In this document: in pieces, positions 34,646 through 45,259 of the stretch
Layout of the letters: each line of letters opens with the position of its first letter
How positions within the stretch are numbered: the first letter of the stretch is position 1
Assembly (NCBI GenBank): GCA_014529385.2
Contig: CM043958.1
Coordinates: 155,411,293-155,471,292, forward strand
Length of the DNA stretch: 60,000 nucleotides
Direction of reading: 5' to 3'
DNA from: Adiantum capillus-veneris
Taxonomy: Eukaryota > Streptophyta > Polypodiopsida > Polypodiales > Pteridaceae
Translations under genes and position numbers: made by a program
The notes under the pieces: model-generated
Told to the model about the DNA's origin: nothing
What the model saw: only the letters and a program-made list of their open reading frames with translations
Database searches by the model: none

Positions 34646-34722
<77 letters not shown>
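34646..34722. repeat. (GA)n tract in the 5' LTR of B, 77 bp
   Basis: About 38 GA units, against about 16 (33 bp, 52789-52821) in the 3' LTR. It accounts exactly for the LTR length difference. Confidence 0.95.
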
Positions 34723-34724
<2 letters not shown>

Positions 34725-35350
34725 TTATCTACTTGCTACGCGAGCTACGGAGCCGCCATTGGAGAAGCGACACCGCCATTGTGTTAGCAACGGCGAGAGC
34801 TACGCATAGATACCAAGAGTGCGCGCTATCTGCTTCTATGTGTGGTAAGTTCCTACGAGCTTCGGTGTGTGTTTTCTTCCAGCTCGTGTGTCGGAATTGA
34901 GCATGCAGCATATCTATAGAACCACAACGAGTAGAGCTACACATTAGTACTATCGGGGTCAAGTTTCGATCACCTGTATATTTCGGCCTGTCTTCATACG
35001 CGTTTACCGCACGGAGTGGTTATAGGTTGATTTTGCAGTTCAAGTCTTTAGGGTGTTGTTCTTACCTAGTGTATAGACTTCCCCTTGAGTTTGAGATCGA
35101 TTTAATGATTCTAGATCCTGTTTCGTATAGCATTCGTTCGTAGTACGGATTTCAGTCACTTGCGTATTTTAGAACTTAGATTTGATTTCCTTAGTAGTGA
35201 TTGTCATTAGAAGGTCGAGTAGGTGATTTGACACCCACCTAGTTGTTTCCATGCGCCTGCGGGTCAAGCTCCGTCCTCGTCTGACAAATTCTGTTGTTGG
35301 TTGAGTTCTTGCTATTTAGCTTCCGCTAGCGGCGTAACCGCCTTAACATT

Positions 35351-35370
35351 TGGCGCCGCTGTCGGGGACG
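35351..35370 (+). promoter_or_regulatory. Primer-binding site of B (tRNA-Asp-like)
   Basis: TGGCGCCGCTGTCGGGGACG begins two bases after the LTR. It matches the plant tRNA-Asp 3'-end complement TGGCGCCGTTGCCGGGGA with two changes. Confidence 0.85.
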
Positions 35371-36771
35371 AGAGCCCTAAGTAGGTGACCTTAGACTAAT
35401 CCTACGAGGTGAGTCGTATAAACTACTTTGTATACTTTAGTTAGAAAAGATCTAGGAGTGGTGGACTCCGAAGATCTCGAGAGATACTAGGAAGTGGGGT
35501 ATTCCTGGGTCTTCCATGTTGACAGTATTTTTAGTTTAGCTTAGATTTGTTTGTTGTTTTGTTGGTGTTGACTAGTTGTTGATAGAAGAAGAATTTGCTA
35601 GTCCGTGAGTGGCAGTGGATCTCTTTAAAATCACAATTACCAAACCCATTTTATGATTAGAATAGCTTAGGTAGGACTTCATTTGATCTTGATCTAGAGC
35701 TAGTAATCATTGGAGTATTTGCTTGATATGGTTGATTGCATGTTAGATCACTAAACCGTCGAGTTAGTAGTGAAACTTGCAATAAACAAAAGTCAGAGAA
35801 ATTTTCTGTGTATCTGGGAGTTGCTGAGCACTTGAGAAAGCTTTAGGAAGGATTCTGTGCCAAAACACTGGAAATCTGCAACTTTAGACATCATACGTGT
35901 ATGATGTCTAAATGACCAAACAGAGACCAAAACAGAAATTTTGACTTTACCAGAGTGTTCAAAAGGGGGGTTATACCCTAATTTCAACTTAAAACAAGAG
36001 CATTAACACTCAAAGAAACCCAAAAAGACAAGTCGGAGTCCAAGAAACGCAAAGAATAGAAAATTTTGGATTCAGATCTTGTTTTTACATTCAAACCTGA
36101 CAAAAACACTTGAAACTCAATTATAAACATTGGAGAAGGCTTAAAACCAAGAATAGTCAAAATCTGGGATAAAAGACATCATACGCGTATAATGTCTTTT
36201 AGCACATCCACTGCTTATTTTTGATATCTGACCTGACAAGATTGTTACAAACACTGTAGAAAGCAAAAATATCAAGTCTTGACCCAAATTGATGAAAAAA
36301 ACATCATACGAGTATGATGTCTTTGACCTAATTTTGGAAATATTTTGATACTTTGCCAACACAGATCCATTGTAATAGTTGTCTAGAGGTTATATTTCAA
36401 GTTTCATCCCATTTGGATCACAATTGACCCAAAACAAGTCAAAAGCGGAAAATTGCCAAGAAAAGCCTAAATTAGCCATAACTTGCTCAAATAGAGTTCA
36501 AACTGAATTTTGTGAGTGGACAGAGCATAAGGGGCCTACTGAGAGTGAGCATAACCAAAATAGTCCAAATCTGTGAAAAAAGACATCATACGCGTATAAT
36601 GTCTTTTTCAGCATAACTGCAACAAAATTCTCACTTGATGAAACAGAAGTTGTCCAACTTACAAGATTAAACAATTGACCAAGTATCAATCAGTTTGGAT
36701 CAATTCTGACCACAAAAACTTGGGAAAACAAATTGCCGAGACGGAAAAGTTAAAGTCCTTTAGGGGAATTG
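35371..36771 (+). other. 5' leader of B with four palindromes
   Basis: About 1.4 kb noncoding. Dyads with arm AGACATCATA lie at 35885-35910 (centre CGTG), 36171-36200 (CGCG), 36298-36323 (CGAG) and 36577-36607 (CGCG). Each sits in otherwise AT/A-rich sequence with no ORF. The last one is about 170 bases before gag. Confidence 0.85.
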
Positions 36772-39207
36772 ATGAATTTGAGATCGGGCAGGAATCTCCA
36801 GAATAACCAACCAAAACAAGGGGAACAAGCAAGTGTCATATCAACCGAGGGAAGTGTAAACCAAAGTTGGGTGCAACCATTAGAGCCGATCTTTGAAGGA
36901 AGTGTTTCTGATACTTCTTCAGAGAGATCTTACAAGATTTTCACCGAACACTTGGAACACTTGAACCTGAACAACAGAGAAAATATGGCAGCAGGACCAT
37001 CAAACCCTTCCGCCACAATGAAGCTATTGTTCATAAAATACCCGTACGACAATGAGCAAGGTGCCAAGATCTACAAAGACGGAATGGACCGCTATTGTGT
37101 AAAGATAGAAGATAGACCTAGTGAGTTCAAGGACTTAGTGCCTGTGAGCTATAGCGGAGATAGATATCTAGATGACGAGGGTACCATGTATTTGGTAGTC
37201 CTAAACCCTAACATTGTGGACAAGTGGGGATTGATGGGCACCAAAGCCAAAGTAGATGAAGAACTTGAGGAGAAAGCACCAATAATGAACTTCCCTGATG
37301 CGAGGTTAAGAAGAGAGAATGAAACTACAAGGATCAACACTGATAACATCTATGTGGGGCTATACAAATATAATAATGGGGAGCAAGATCTTTATTATAG
37401 ATGTGAAGAACCCTACACTGGAGAGTTGACAGACCAAAAAAGACTTTATGTCTTTACCTACACAGAGGGATCGGAAGTGAAAATTGCCGCTTACGACAAG
37501 TATGGGAGGCAATACTTAACAATGGGCAAGAAAGAATTAGAAGGATATACATATTTTGGGGGACCACTACATCAGTATTATGTTACTTCTAGCTCACAAA
37601 GACCAGCACCAACAAATGGAGTGCAAAACCCAATGACAACAGGAGGACAAAGAATTCAGGCTGCTGACTCTTTCAGTCAACCTCAGTACTCGAAGCCCGG
37701 ACCAATGGGATCATTACATTCCAGAGAGTCAATGGATACGAATCGAGGTAGTGCAGTTCCAATCCCCACATATACCACTCCAGGTCCAAGGTTCGAAGCG
37801 GAACCATCACATTTACCTCCTAGTAGTAGACTCAGGGCAGGGGAACCGACAAGGGTAACCCATGAAGTCCATGATGCTAGAGAAAGCTTTAGCCGGGACA
37901 CAGGAGCAATGAGATTGGTAGCAGACCATAGACGTATGAGACCATCTCAAGTAGCCAAGTGTATGTCAAAGAAATATGGTGGTTCAGGAGATCCGTATGC
38001 ACATATGTCACTCTTTAAGCAAGTCTTAAGAGCTGAGCAGATAACAGATTTCCATACACAATACGAGGGATTTGGTCTTACTCTAGAAGGTACGGCATTG
38101 ACATGGTTTCAACCACTGAACAGAGGGGGATTCCATGACATTGACCATTTGCTAAGAGAGTTTTCTGAGGAATTCTCAAAACGAGGGATTAAGCACAATA
38201 CGGTCTCACAAATATATGCTTTTAAACAGAGAGAACACGAAAAAGTGAAGGAAGCTTCACTTCGCTTCAAACAATACATTGAGAGATGTCCAGTACGTGA
38301 ACGACCACAAGATGACAGACTATCTGTTCTCTTTATTGAAGGATTGAGAAATGACACTCTCAAGAAGGACTTGCACTTGAAAGCTTGTACAAGTTTCGAG
38401 CAAGTAACGAGAGAAGCATTGTACTTAGTGGATAACTGTACAGTTTATGGAGAGGTGTCAGCGGATACAGATTTTGCATCCAGTAGCTCTTCCTCCGTAG
38501 CGAGCGAGACTACCACTAAAAAGAATGTTCAAACAACAACCATGCCAAATGTAGAGCAAATGATAGAAGATGCTCTAAAAAGGATGGCACCATACCAAAA
38601 ACCATTGCCAAAACCACTGAAATGGTGTGCTATTGAACAAAAATGGACAAACCATCCAACAGAGGAGTGCTATTACAACAAAGGGTATGTAAGGGAGCGT
38701 CAGTATGCACCTCCTGCTCAATTAGCACCACCTCAGGTACATCTAGTACCTCGATACCCAACGGGAAATGTACCAGGACCTATGGGGATAGAAAGACCAC
38801 AACCGGTATTGGGACAACAACCACCTTTACCAGGAGCAAGACCAGTGGGCATTAGATATGCACCAACCTTAGAGAATCAGGAAGAACAAGCCTTAGTGCA
38901 TGTTCAAGCCTATTATGAAGAATCTGGTGCACACATGTCTCCAACTGTGTATTACCCACTAGAAGAACCCAAACAACCAGAACCATGGGGCATGATTGAG
39001 AATGTTGGAACACCAACAATTACAAGTGCTTCTGATGAAGAGAGATACAATTTGGACGCAAGAACATTGATGTTCATAGCTCATGGAGGGTTAACAGGAC
39101 AAAGACCATCCTATCCACAAAGGACGAATCAAGTGGGACCAAAACCAGCACTAGGACCCTGTTACAAGTGTGGAGGTGACCATCTGTCCACATACGGAAA
39201 TCATTAG
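36772..39207 (+). CDS. gag of element B
   Basis: 812 codons from ATG (MNLRSGRNLQNNQPKQ). An upstream in-frame TTG is not needed. Residues about 75-285 form an unusual N-terminal region (KLLFIKYPYDNEQGAKIYKD, DLYYRCEEPYTGELTDQKRL) not typical of short gags. The retrotransposon gag/capsid domain follows at about 390-560 (LTLEGTALTWFQPLNRGGF, FKQYIERCPVRERPQDDRL). A Cys/His unit WCAIEQKWTNHPTEECYYN lies near 625. A Pro/Gln-rich stretch leads to a zinc knuckle CYKCGGDHLSTYGNH whose last Cys is lost where the frame breaks. The next ORF carries on in the second frame, overlapping by about 38 bases. Confidence 0.93.
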   Translation: MNLRSGRNLQNNQPKQGEQASVISTEGSVNQSWVQPLEPIFEGSVSDTSSERSYKIFTEHLEHLNLNNRENMAAGPSNPSATMKLLFIKYPYDNEQGAKIYKDGMDRYCVKIEDRPSEFKDLVPVSYSGDRYLDDEGTMYLVVLNPNIVDKWGLMGTKAKVDEELEEKAPIMNFPDARLRRENETTRINTDNIYVGLYKYNNGEQDLYYRCEEPYTGELTDQKRLYVFTYTEGSEVKIAAYDKYGRQYLTMGKKELEGYTYFGGPLHQYYVTSSSQRPAPTNGVQNPMTTGGQRIQAADSFSQPQYSKPGPMGSLHSRESMDTNRGSAVPIPTYTTPGPRFEAEPSHLPPSSRLRAGEPTRVTHEVHDARESFSRDTGAMRLVADHRRMRPSQVAKCMSKKYGGSGDPYAHMSLFKQVLRAEQITDFHTQYEGFGLTLEGTALTWFQPLNRGGFHDIDHLLREFSEEFSKRGIKHNTVSQIYAFKQREHEKVKEASLRFKQYIERCPVRERPQDDRLSVLFIEGLRNDTLKKDLHLKACTSFEQVTREALYLVDNCTVYGEVSADTDFASSSSSSVASETTTKKNVQTTTMPNVEQMIEDALKRMAPYQKPLPKPLKWCAIEQKWTNHPTEECYYNKGYVRERQYAPPAQLAPPQVHLVPRYPTGNVPGPMGIERPQPVLGQQPPLPGARPVGIRYAPTLENQEEQALVHVQAYYEESGAHMSPTVYYPLEEPKQPEPWGMIENVGTPTITSASDEERYNLDARTLMFIAHGGLTGQRPSYPQRTNQVGPKPALGPCYKCGGDHLSTYGNH

Positions 39208-41932
39208 AATTAATGCTTATTGCACTGAGTGCGGGGTTACTCACTTCATTGAGGATTGTTCAAAGAATCCAAACAAAGTGCAAAAGACGACATTGAATAT
39301 GCTAGAAACTATTCCTACCAGCAGTGGGTTTGAAAATGAAACTCTGATACCAACGCAAGTTGTTACTAGAGATCAAGCTAAGAAAACCACTAGAGAACCT
39401 GAGAATGAAAAGTTAGCGACTGAAGTGGTTAGTCAAGGATCGCGGAGTCAGAGAAACACATGGAAAGCTAGAAAAGCACGCATGAAGTTGAGAAAAGAAC
39501 GTGAAGACGCTATTCTAGCTGAGGAACTAAAGCGAACTAAAGATAGATTAGAAAAACTTGAGATTCAAAACGGGAAACGAGAGATGAGCCCGGAAAGAAT
39601 GAAACAAAAGAGTATCAAAGAAACAACGAGCTTAAGCTCAGGGGGATCAGTGCTAGTCGACAAAGTACACGAACCATTGGACGCACTGATGAGAGCTTAC
39701 GAAGCTAGGTTAAAGAACAACCAAACACAAGAACAAAGGTGGATGACATACCCAAACGCGGAATTGGAAAAGCAAAGACTTAAAATGTGCCAGAGAATGA
39801 TCGAGACTGCACAAGCCTTATTAGAACCACCAAGAGAAACAATGAATTGTGGAACGAAAAACCCAATTCAGCAAGAGACTATCATTTCACGGGTAGCTGA
39901 AAAGACTCCCAGTGCACAAAAGCCTGAAAATACACACAAGGATGACCGCATAGTATTGAACACAACCGATCAGGAGATAGAGAGTTTTCATCCAGTCATA
40001 CAGAGGATTTATGGAAGAGATGAGGATTACAATGAATTTTGGAAACAAGTGAGAGAGGCAAACTTTGCAAATGAGCTAAGTTGCCAAGCTAATCAGACAA
40101 ATTGGGAAAAGGACATCACGAATCCTCCCATAGTGGAATTTGAGGCAGAATCTCAAGTGGACTTGGATCTGCAATCTTACTGGGGAGATGGGGGCTCTAT
40201 TAGAACAATGGAGAGCAAACCTCATTCACTGAATACCTTACCTTCATACTTAGGAGAGTATGAAGAAAAATCCGAGATTAGAGCACTTCCCTCACGAAGA
40301 ATCTCATCAGAAAAAGTCATGGACTCGCAAGGATTGATAGAGATCTTGTCAACACCAGTGACATGCACTATCACTCTAGCTGAGCTTTTGAGGCTAAGAC
40401 CACATATGTGGACCACTGTAGGAAAATGCTTGGAGAAATTTGGGATAAAAGACCCAACATCGAGACTGCAAGAGGGTATACAAGAGCTGAGCAAACCACA
40501 AAAGAACGCTAAGCCTGTACCCTTAAACAAGGTTGGAGAGTATTGCAAAGGTGAAGAGGGGAATACAACCTTACCAGTTGAATTCCAAGGAGTGAACACG
40601 ATGGCAATACTAGACAGCGGAGCTGGGGTAGCCATTGCTACAAAAGAAATCTGGAAAAAATGGCGGAAACCAGCAATAAGGAAGACTAGGTTGAAACTCC
40701 AATTAGTAGATGGACACATGGAGAAACCTATGGGGTTATTAGAGAAAGTCGTAGTAACTTCTTGCGGCATTGACTACGAACATACTTTTGCTGTTGTCGA
40801 TTTTGGCAAGGAGAATAACTATGATATCATACTGGGAAGACCATTCATGAGACAATTGAAAATGGTCCAGGATTGGGGCTACGATCACATATACCTGAGA
40901 AATATGGAAACCACTACACGTGTGAACCTGAGAGACCATAGCTACAAAGATGTGAACCGAACACCGGTAGAGGAGTTTGATTCAGCTACTTTGGCGGGAT
41001 CCGAATTTCCAGCTTGGTTAGGTAAGCCCAAGGAGTTATGGATGTGTGGAGCCTCGAAATGTGGAAGTCTGAGGCGAGAAGAATATGTTTTAGAAAGGGC
41101 TATCGAAGACGAAACTTATATAGGAGAACCCTTTCCAGAGGACACGCTTGAACCATTAGAATGGACACACATTCTAGCAACCCTAGATGTTTGTGCAATT
41201 CCGGATGGTCTCACAACGAAATTTTGCGACAAGGACGGGTATGACGTGGTTCCGTACTTCATGCTGAGAACTATACTCGAAAAAGAAATTGAAAAGAACG
41301 ATACACTGGAAAAGGAAGATGAAGAAGAGGTGTTTCACGACATTCCCGATCATCCAAAGTGGGGAAATGAAGCAGACAACGAGTCAACGGACAATTCAAG
41401 CGAGAACGAAGAAACTATAACGGATGTCCGATTTTATGATTTTCCGAACCAAACTAAACAACGCCAGAAACTCTATAGAGCAAAGAGAAAAACAAAGGGG
41501 GTTAGAACCAATCCGATGCCTAGGATAAGAGGAAAAAATCAATTCCTAATGCTAGTAAAGGCGGAAGATTGTGTTAAGGACAAGATTTCTGGAAGAATGA
41601 GAGGCAATGAGCAAAAGAGCTTACGAAAAGACAAAAGAAGCTCAAGAAATCAAGTTCAAAGGAATGAAACGAAAACTGAAACAGAAAAATCAGAAAAGAA
41701 CAAGCACAACAGAGAACACACGGAGTCCAAGTTAGAACGTAGAAACAAGTACAGAGAGCTCAAGAAAACTCTGAAAGAAGTTTGGACGACAGAGATTGAG
41801 AGTGGAGAGGACGAAAACGCCAAAATCAAGGAAAACATGGATGTTCCCTCTCACTACAGGAAATTCACAATAGAGGATAGGAAGGTGGCTAACCCAACCT
41901 ATTCGAAAGAGAAGGGAGAACGAATCTTATGA
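39170..41932 (+). CDS. Knuckle, linker and first protease (PR1) of B
   Basis: 920 codons, frame 2. The opening residues before the second knuckle CTECGVTHFIEDC (about residue 23) belong to the same gag-pol reading as gag, implying a small deletion rather than a start. A long charged helical linker (ARKARMKLRKEREDAILAEE) follows. The retropepsin has active site ILDSGAG at Asp482 (DNA about 40613) and a C-terminal IILGRPF segment at about 40830. The rest is Lys/Glu-rich. It ends at 41932 with a frame change, and the RT frame picks up with ESYEGPEDAKKVDLAAPGET. Confidence 0.9.
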   Translation: MEVTICPHTEIIRINAYCTECGVTHFIEDCSKNPNKVQKTTLNMLETIPTSSGFENETLIPTQVVTRDQAKKTTREPENEKLATEVVSQGSRSQRNTWKARKARMKLRKEREDAILAEELKRTKDRLEKLEIQNGKREMSPERMKQKSIKETTSLSSGGSVLVDKVHEPLDALMRAYEARLKNNQTQEQRWMTYPNAELEKQRLKMCQRMIETAQALLEPPRETMNCGTKNPIQQETIISRVAEKTPSAQKPENTHKDDRIVLNTTDQEIESFHPVIQRIYGRDEDYNEFWKQVREANFANELSCQANQTNWEKDITNPPIVEFEAESQVDLDLQSYWGDGGSIRTMESKPHSLNTLPSYLGEYEEKSEIRALPSRRISSEKVMDSQGLIEILSTPVTCTITLAELLRLRPHMWTTVGKCLEKFGIKDPTSRLQEGIQELSKPQKNAKPVPLNKVGEYCKGEEGNTTLPVEFQGVNTMAILDSGAGVAIATKEIWKKWRKPAIRKTRLKLQLVDGHMEKPMGLLEKVVVTSCGIDYEHTFAVVDFGKENNYDIILGRPFMRQLKMVQDWGYDHIYLRNMETTTRVNLRDHSYKDVNRTPVEEFDSATLAGSEFPAWLGKPKELWMCGASKCGSLRREEYVLERAIEDETYIGEPFPEDTLEPLEWTHILATLDVCAIPDGLTTKFCDKDGYDVVPYFMLRTILEKEIEKNDTLEKEDEEEVFHDIPDHPKWGNEADNESTDNSSENEETITDVRFYDFPNQTKQRQKLYRAKRKTKGVRTNPMPRIRGKNQFLMLVKAEDCVKDKISGRMRGNEQKSLRKDKRSSRNQVQRNETKTETEKSEKNKHNREHTESKLERRNKYRELKKTLKEVWTTEIESGEDENAKIKENMDVPSHYRKFTIEDRKVANPTYSKEKGERIL

Positions 41933-44900
41933 AGGACCGGAGGATGCAAAAAAAGTTGATTTAGCAGCTCCAGGTGAGACACCTAGACCGGTGTACATAG
42001 CCACAGATTTGTCTCCAGGCGAGGAAGAGAGACTTTTGAGTCTTCTCAGAGAGTACAGGGATGTGTTTGCATGGTCTTATAAGGACTTAAAGGGAGTTGA
42101 CCCATCAATATGCCAACACACAATCCCACTAAAACAAGACGCAAAGCCTAGCAGACAGAGACCATACACATATAATGATACGTTTGCTAAGCGAATCAAA
42201 GAAGAGATAGATAAGCTAATGGAAGCTGAATTCATATACGAGATTGAACACACCGATTGGGTATCTCCGATTGTGGTGGTACCCAAGAAGAACGGAAAAC
42301 TCCGAGTGTGTGTCAACTTAAAGAAAGTGAATGCTGCAACAATCAGGGACAATTATCCCCTGCCGATAACTGATCATGTTCTAGAGCGTGTATCAGGGAA
42401 AACATCATACTCCTTTCTTGATGGTTTTTCAGGATATAACCAGCTAGCCATAGCACCGGAAGATCAACATAAAACAGCTTTTGCAACGGAGTGGGGAATT
42501 TATGCTTATCGGTTTATGCCTTTTGGTCTAACCAATGCTCCCGCAACCTTCCAGAGGCTGATGACGCATGCTTTCAAAGAATACTTAAGGTTGTTTCTAG
42601 AAATATACATGGATGACTTATGTGTACATTCTCTTCTGAGAGATGAGCATCTAGAACACCTAAGAAAAGTATTTGAGAAATGTAGGACATATCGCATTTG
42701 TCTCAATCCTGAGAAATGTGTGTTTATGGTCCGACAGGGCAGAATTCTGGGACATATTGTCTCACAAAACGGAATATCCACGGATTTAGAGAAGATAAAA
42801 GTTATAGTGGATATGCCTAGACCAACCAATGAGAAACAAGTACAGAGCTTTATGGGACATTGCGGATATTATAGACGATTCATTTACATGTATGCTATAA
42901 TAGGCCAACCACTTTACATGCTAATAGTGAACTTTGAATGGACAGATGAGTGTGAGGAATCATTCAAGAAATTGAAAGAGGCACTCATTACTGCTCCAGT
43001 CTTGAAATCACTAGATTGGGAGAAGATATTCCATGTGCATATAGATGCTTCGGCATATGCAATAGGATGCATTCTCGCTCAGCCAGAAGAAGGAAACATG
43101 GGTTTTCCTATCTGTTACGCCAGTCGACAGCTCAACAATGCAGAGAAGAATTACACCACAACAGAGCGAGAGGGATTAGGAATGATATATGCCGTGAAGA
43201 AATTTTGGCATTATCTTCTAGCCAACAAGTTTGTGTTTTTTACGGATCACCAAGCCTTGTTCTACCTAGTGAATAAACCATGCAATACCGGGAGAATAGT
43301 GAGATGGTTCATTATCTTACTGGAATTTGACTTCACAGTAGTAGTAAAGAAAGGAAAAACACATCTTAGAGCTGATCATCTTTCGCGATTGACGAATGGA
43401 GAAGACCCTATAGGAGTGGATGACGACATGCCAGACGCGTACTTGTTCAACATAGAAATGATACCGAAGTGGTCTCAAAATGTCGTTAGCCTATTAACCT
43501 ATGGAGGAGAGTTTGATAGAAGAGAATACAACCAGAAACATATTGCTATTCAGCAATCCAAGAATCTTCAATTGGTTGCAGGAAGGTTGTATCAATTGGG
43601 AAATGATCATGTTTTACGACTATGCATCAATCCTGAGGAATATAATATATATCTGCGCGAAGCACATGTTCAGGAATGTGCATTTCATTGTTCAAGAAGG
43701 AACACATATAGGAATTTGTTACAATTGGGAATCTATTGGCCAGGAATGAAAGAAAGCGTACATGAATATGTCATTGTATGTATTGCATGTTCATCAAAAC
43801 TGCCAGCAGAGTATTCGACATTATATCAGATAATGATCGCTCCGGAATGGAGTCAGTATATTGTTGAATATCTCACAAATGGAACTTTCCCAGAAGGAAC
43901 GTCAAAAGCTCGTCAGAAATCTGTAGAGACAGAAGCTAGAGATTACGCTTTAATAGAAGATCAACTCTATAAGAGAGGTAAAGACAACCAGCTTAGGATT
44001 TGCGCATCAGAGTCTGAGTATGTGATAATCCTGGAGCAAGCTCATGGAGGAGTAGGTGGAGGCCATTTCTCAGGTGATAAGACAACAAAACTTATCTTAG
44101 CCGCAGGAATATGGTGTCCAACATTACATATGGACGCTGAGGAATACGTTAAACGGTGTGATGACTGTCAGCGGACCAAAGTACCACTTAAAAGAGATGA
44201 TATGCCGCTTAGACCAATGATGGGGGCAAGAGATTTTGCAAAATGGGGGATTGATTATGTCGGACCCATTTCACCTTTTGCATATAAGACTCATGCACAA
44301 TACATCGTTGTGGCTACAGACTATCTAACAAAGTGGGTCGAAGCAAAGGCAACTCAAAAAGCAGATGCCAGGACCACGGCACAATTTCTATATGAATATG
44401 TCTTTGTACGATATGGATTGCCAATAGAAATTGTGAGTGATCGAGGCACTCATTTTATAAAGGAAGTGATAGAGATCCTTATAGATGAATTCATGGTAAT
44501 CCATAGGAAATCAGCCCCGTATCATCCACAAGCAAACGGACAAGCTGAAGCAACAAACAAAACCATATGCACGGTCCTTACGAAGATTGTATCTGAGTCG
44601 AGAACTGACTGGGACCAGAAGTTGCATTCAAAATTATGGGCATATAGGGTAGCATATAAAACATCAATAGGAATGACCCCATATAACATGGTTTTTGGGC
44701 TAAATGCTATCTTACCAATAGAATTCTTGATTTCAACCTTAAGGGTGGCTAAGGATCTAGAGTGGACAGGGCACGAGCTTTCTGATAGAATAGATGACTT
44801 GGAAAAGCTAGACGAGCTTCGCCTAAAAGCAGTAGCTTCTATCTACGCTCAAAAAAGGCGACAAAAGGAATTTTTTGATAAGCATGTGCGGACTAAAGAG

Positions 44901-45254
44901 TTTAAGGTTGGGGACTATGTCCTAGTTTACACTTTGAAACAGCATGCTAAGAAGCTTAAAAAGCGAGGGATGGGACCTCTGGTGATTAAAGATCTATCAC
45001 CAAGTGGAGCCGTCAAACTTGCTACATTAGACGTAGAAGAAATGCCCAATTGGATTAGTGGATGCAGAGTGAAAAAGTATCTTTTGCCGCTAACTCAATA
45101 CATGCTTCTCAAAATACATGAAGAAAAGCTGCGTGTCCAAAAAAAGAAAAATATTGTGGAGGAAGCGCAAGCCGAGGCGAAGGAAAGAATGGAGAAAAGA
45201 AGACTACTGCGTCAGAAACAGCGCAATGAAGGAGCAATACAGCAGTCAGTATAA
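41933..45254 (+). CDS. RT, RNase H, double HHCC and integrase of B
   Basis: The open frame extends upstream of 41991 and runs 1,087 codons from there. RT: KLRVCVNLKKVNAATIRDNY, FGLTNAPATFQRL, catalytic YMDDL (Asp208/209). RNase H: HIDASAYAIGC, TEREGLGMIYAVKK and FFTDHQAL. First zinc module: H-x6-H from His559 (HVQECAFH) with CIAC. Second: His685 (HGGVGGGH) with CDDC, 126 residues later. Integrase core: Asp755 (GIDYVGP), Asp817 (SDRGTHF), Glu853 (NGQAE), with D-x35-E spacing. Then a GKGxL-type barrel (FKVGDYVLVYTLKQHAKKLK) and a helical basic tail. All catalytic residues are intact. Confidence 0.95.
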
Positions 45255-45259
45255 CAGAA

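Larger units (their letters stand above)
34359..35348 (+). repeat. 5' LTR of element B (990 bp)
   Basis: TGTTGAGCC...CCTTAACA. It differs from the 3' LTR by scattered substitutions (five in the first 190 bases). The whole 44-bp length difference lies in the (GA)n tract. It holds an AATAAA at about 34426 and a TATA box. Confidence 0.95.

Noticed and set aside
34544-34900. Arg-Glu repeat ORF in B's LTR
   Set aside because: It is the translation of (GA)n. Its length changes with the microsatellite.
40222-40770. Antisense ORF of 182 codons inside B
   Set aside because: It is a shadow of the intact plus-strand frame carrying PR1.
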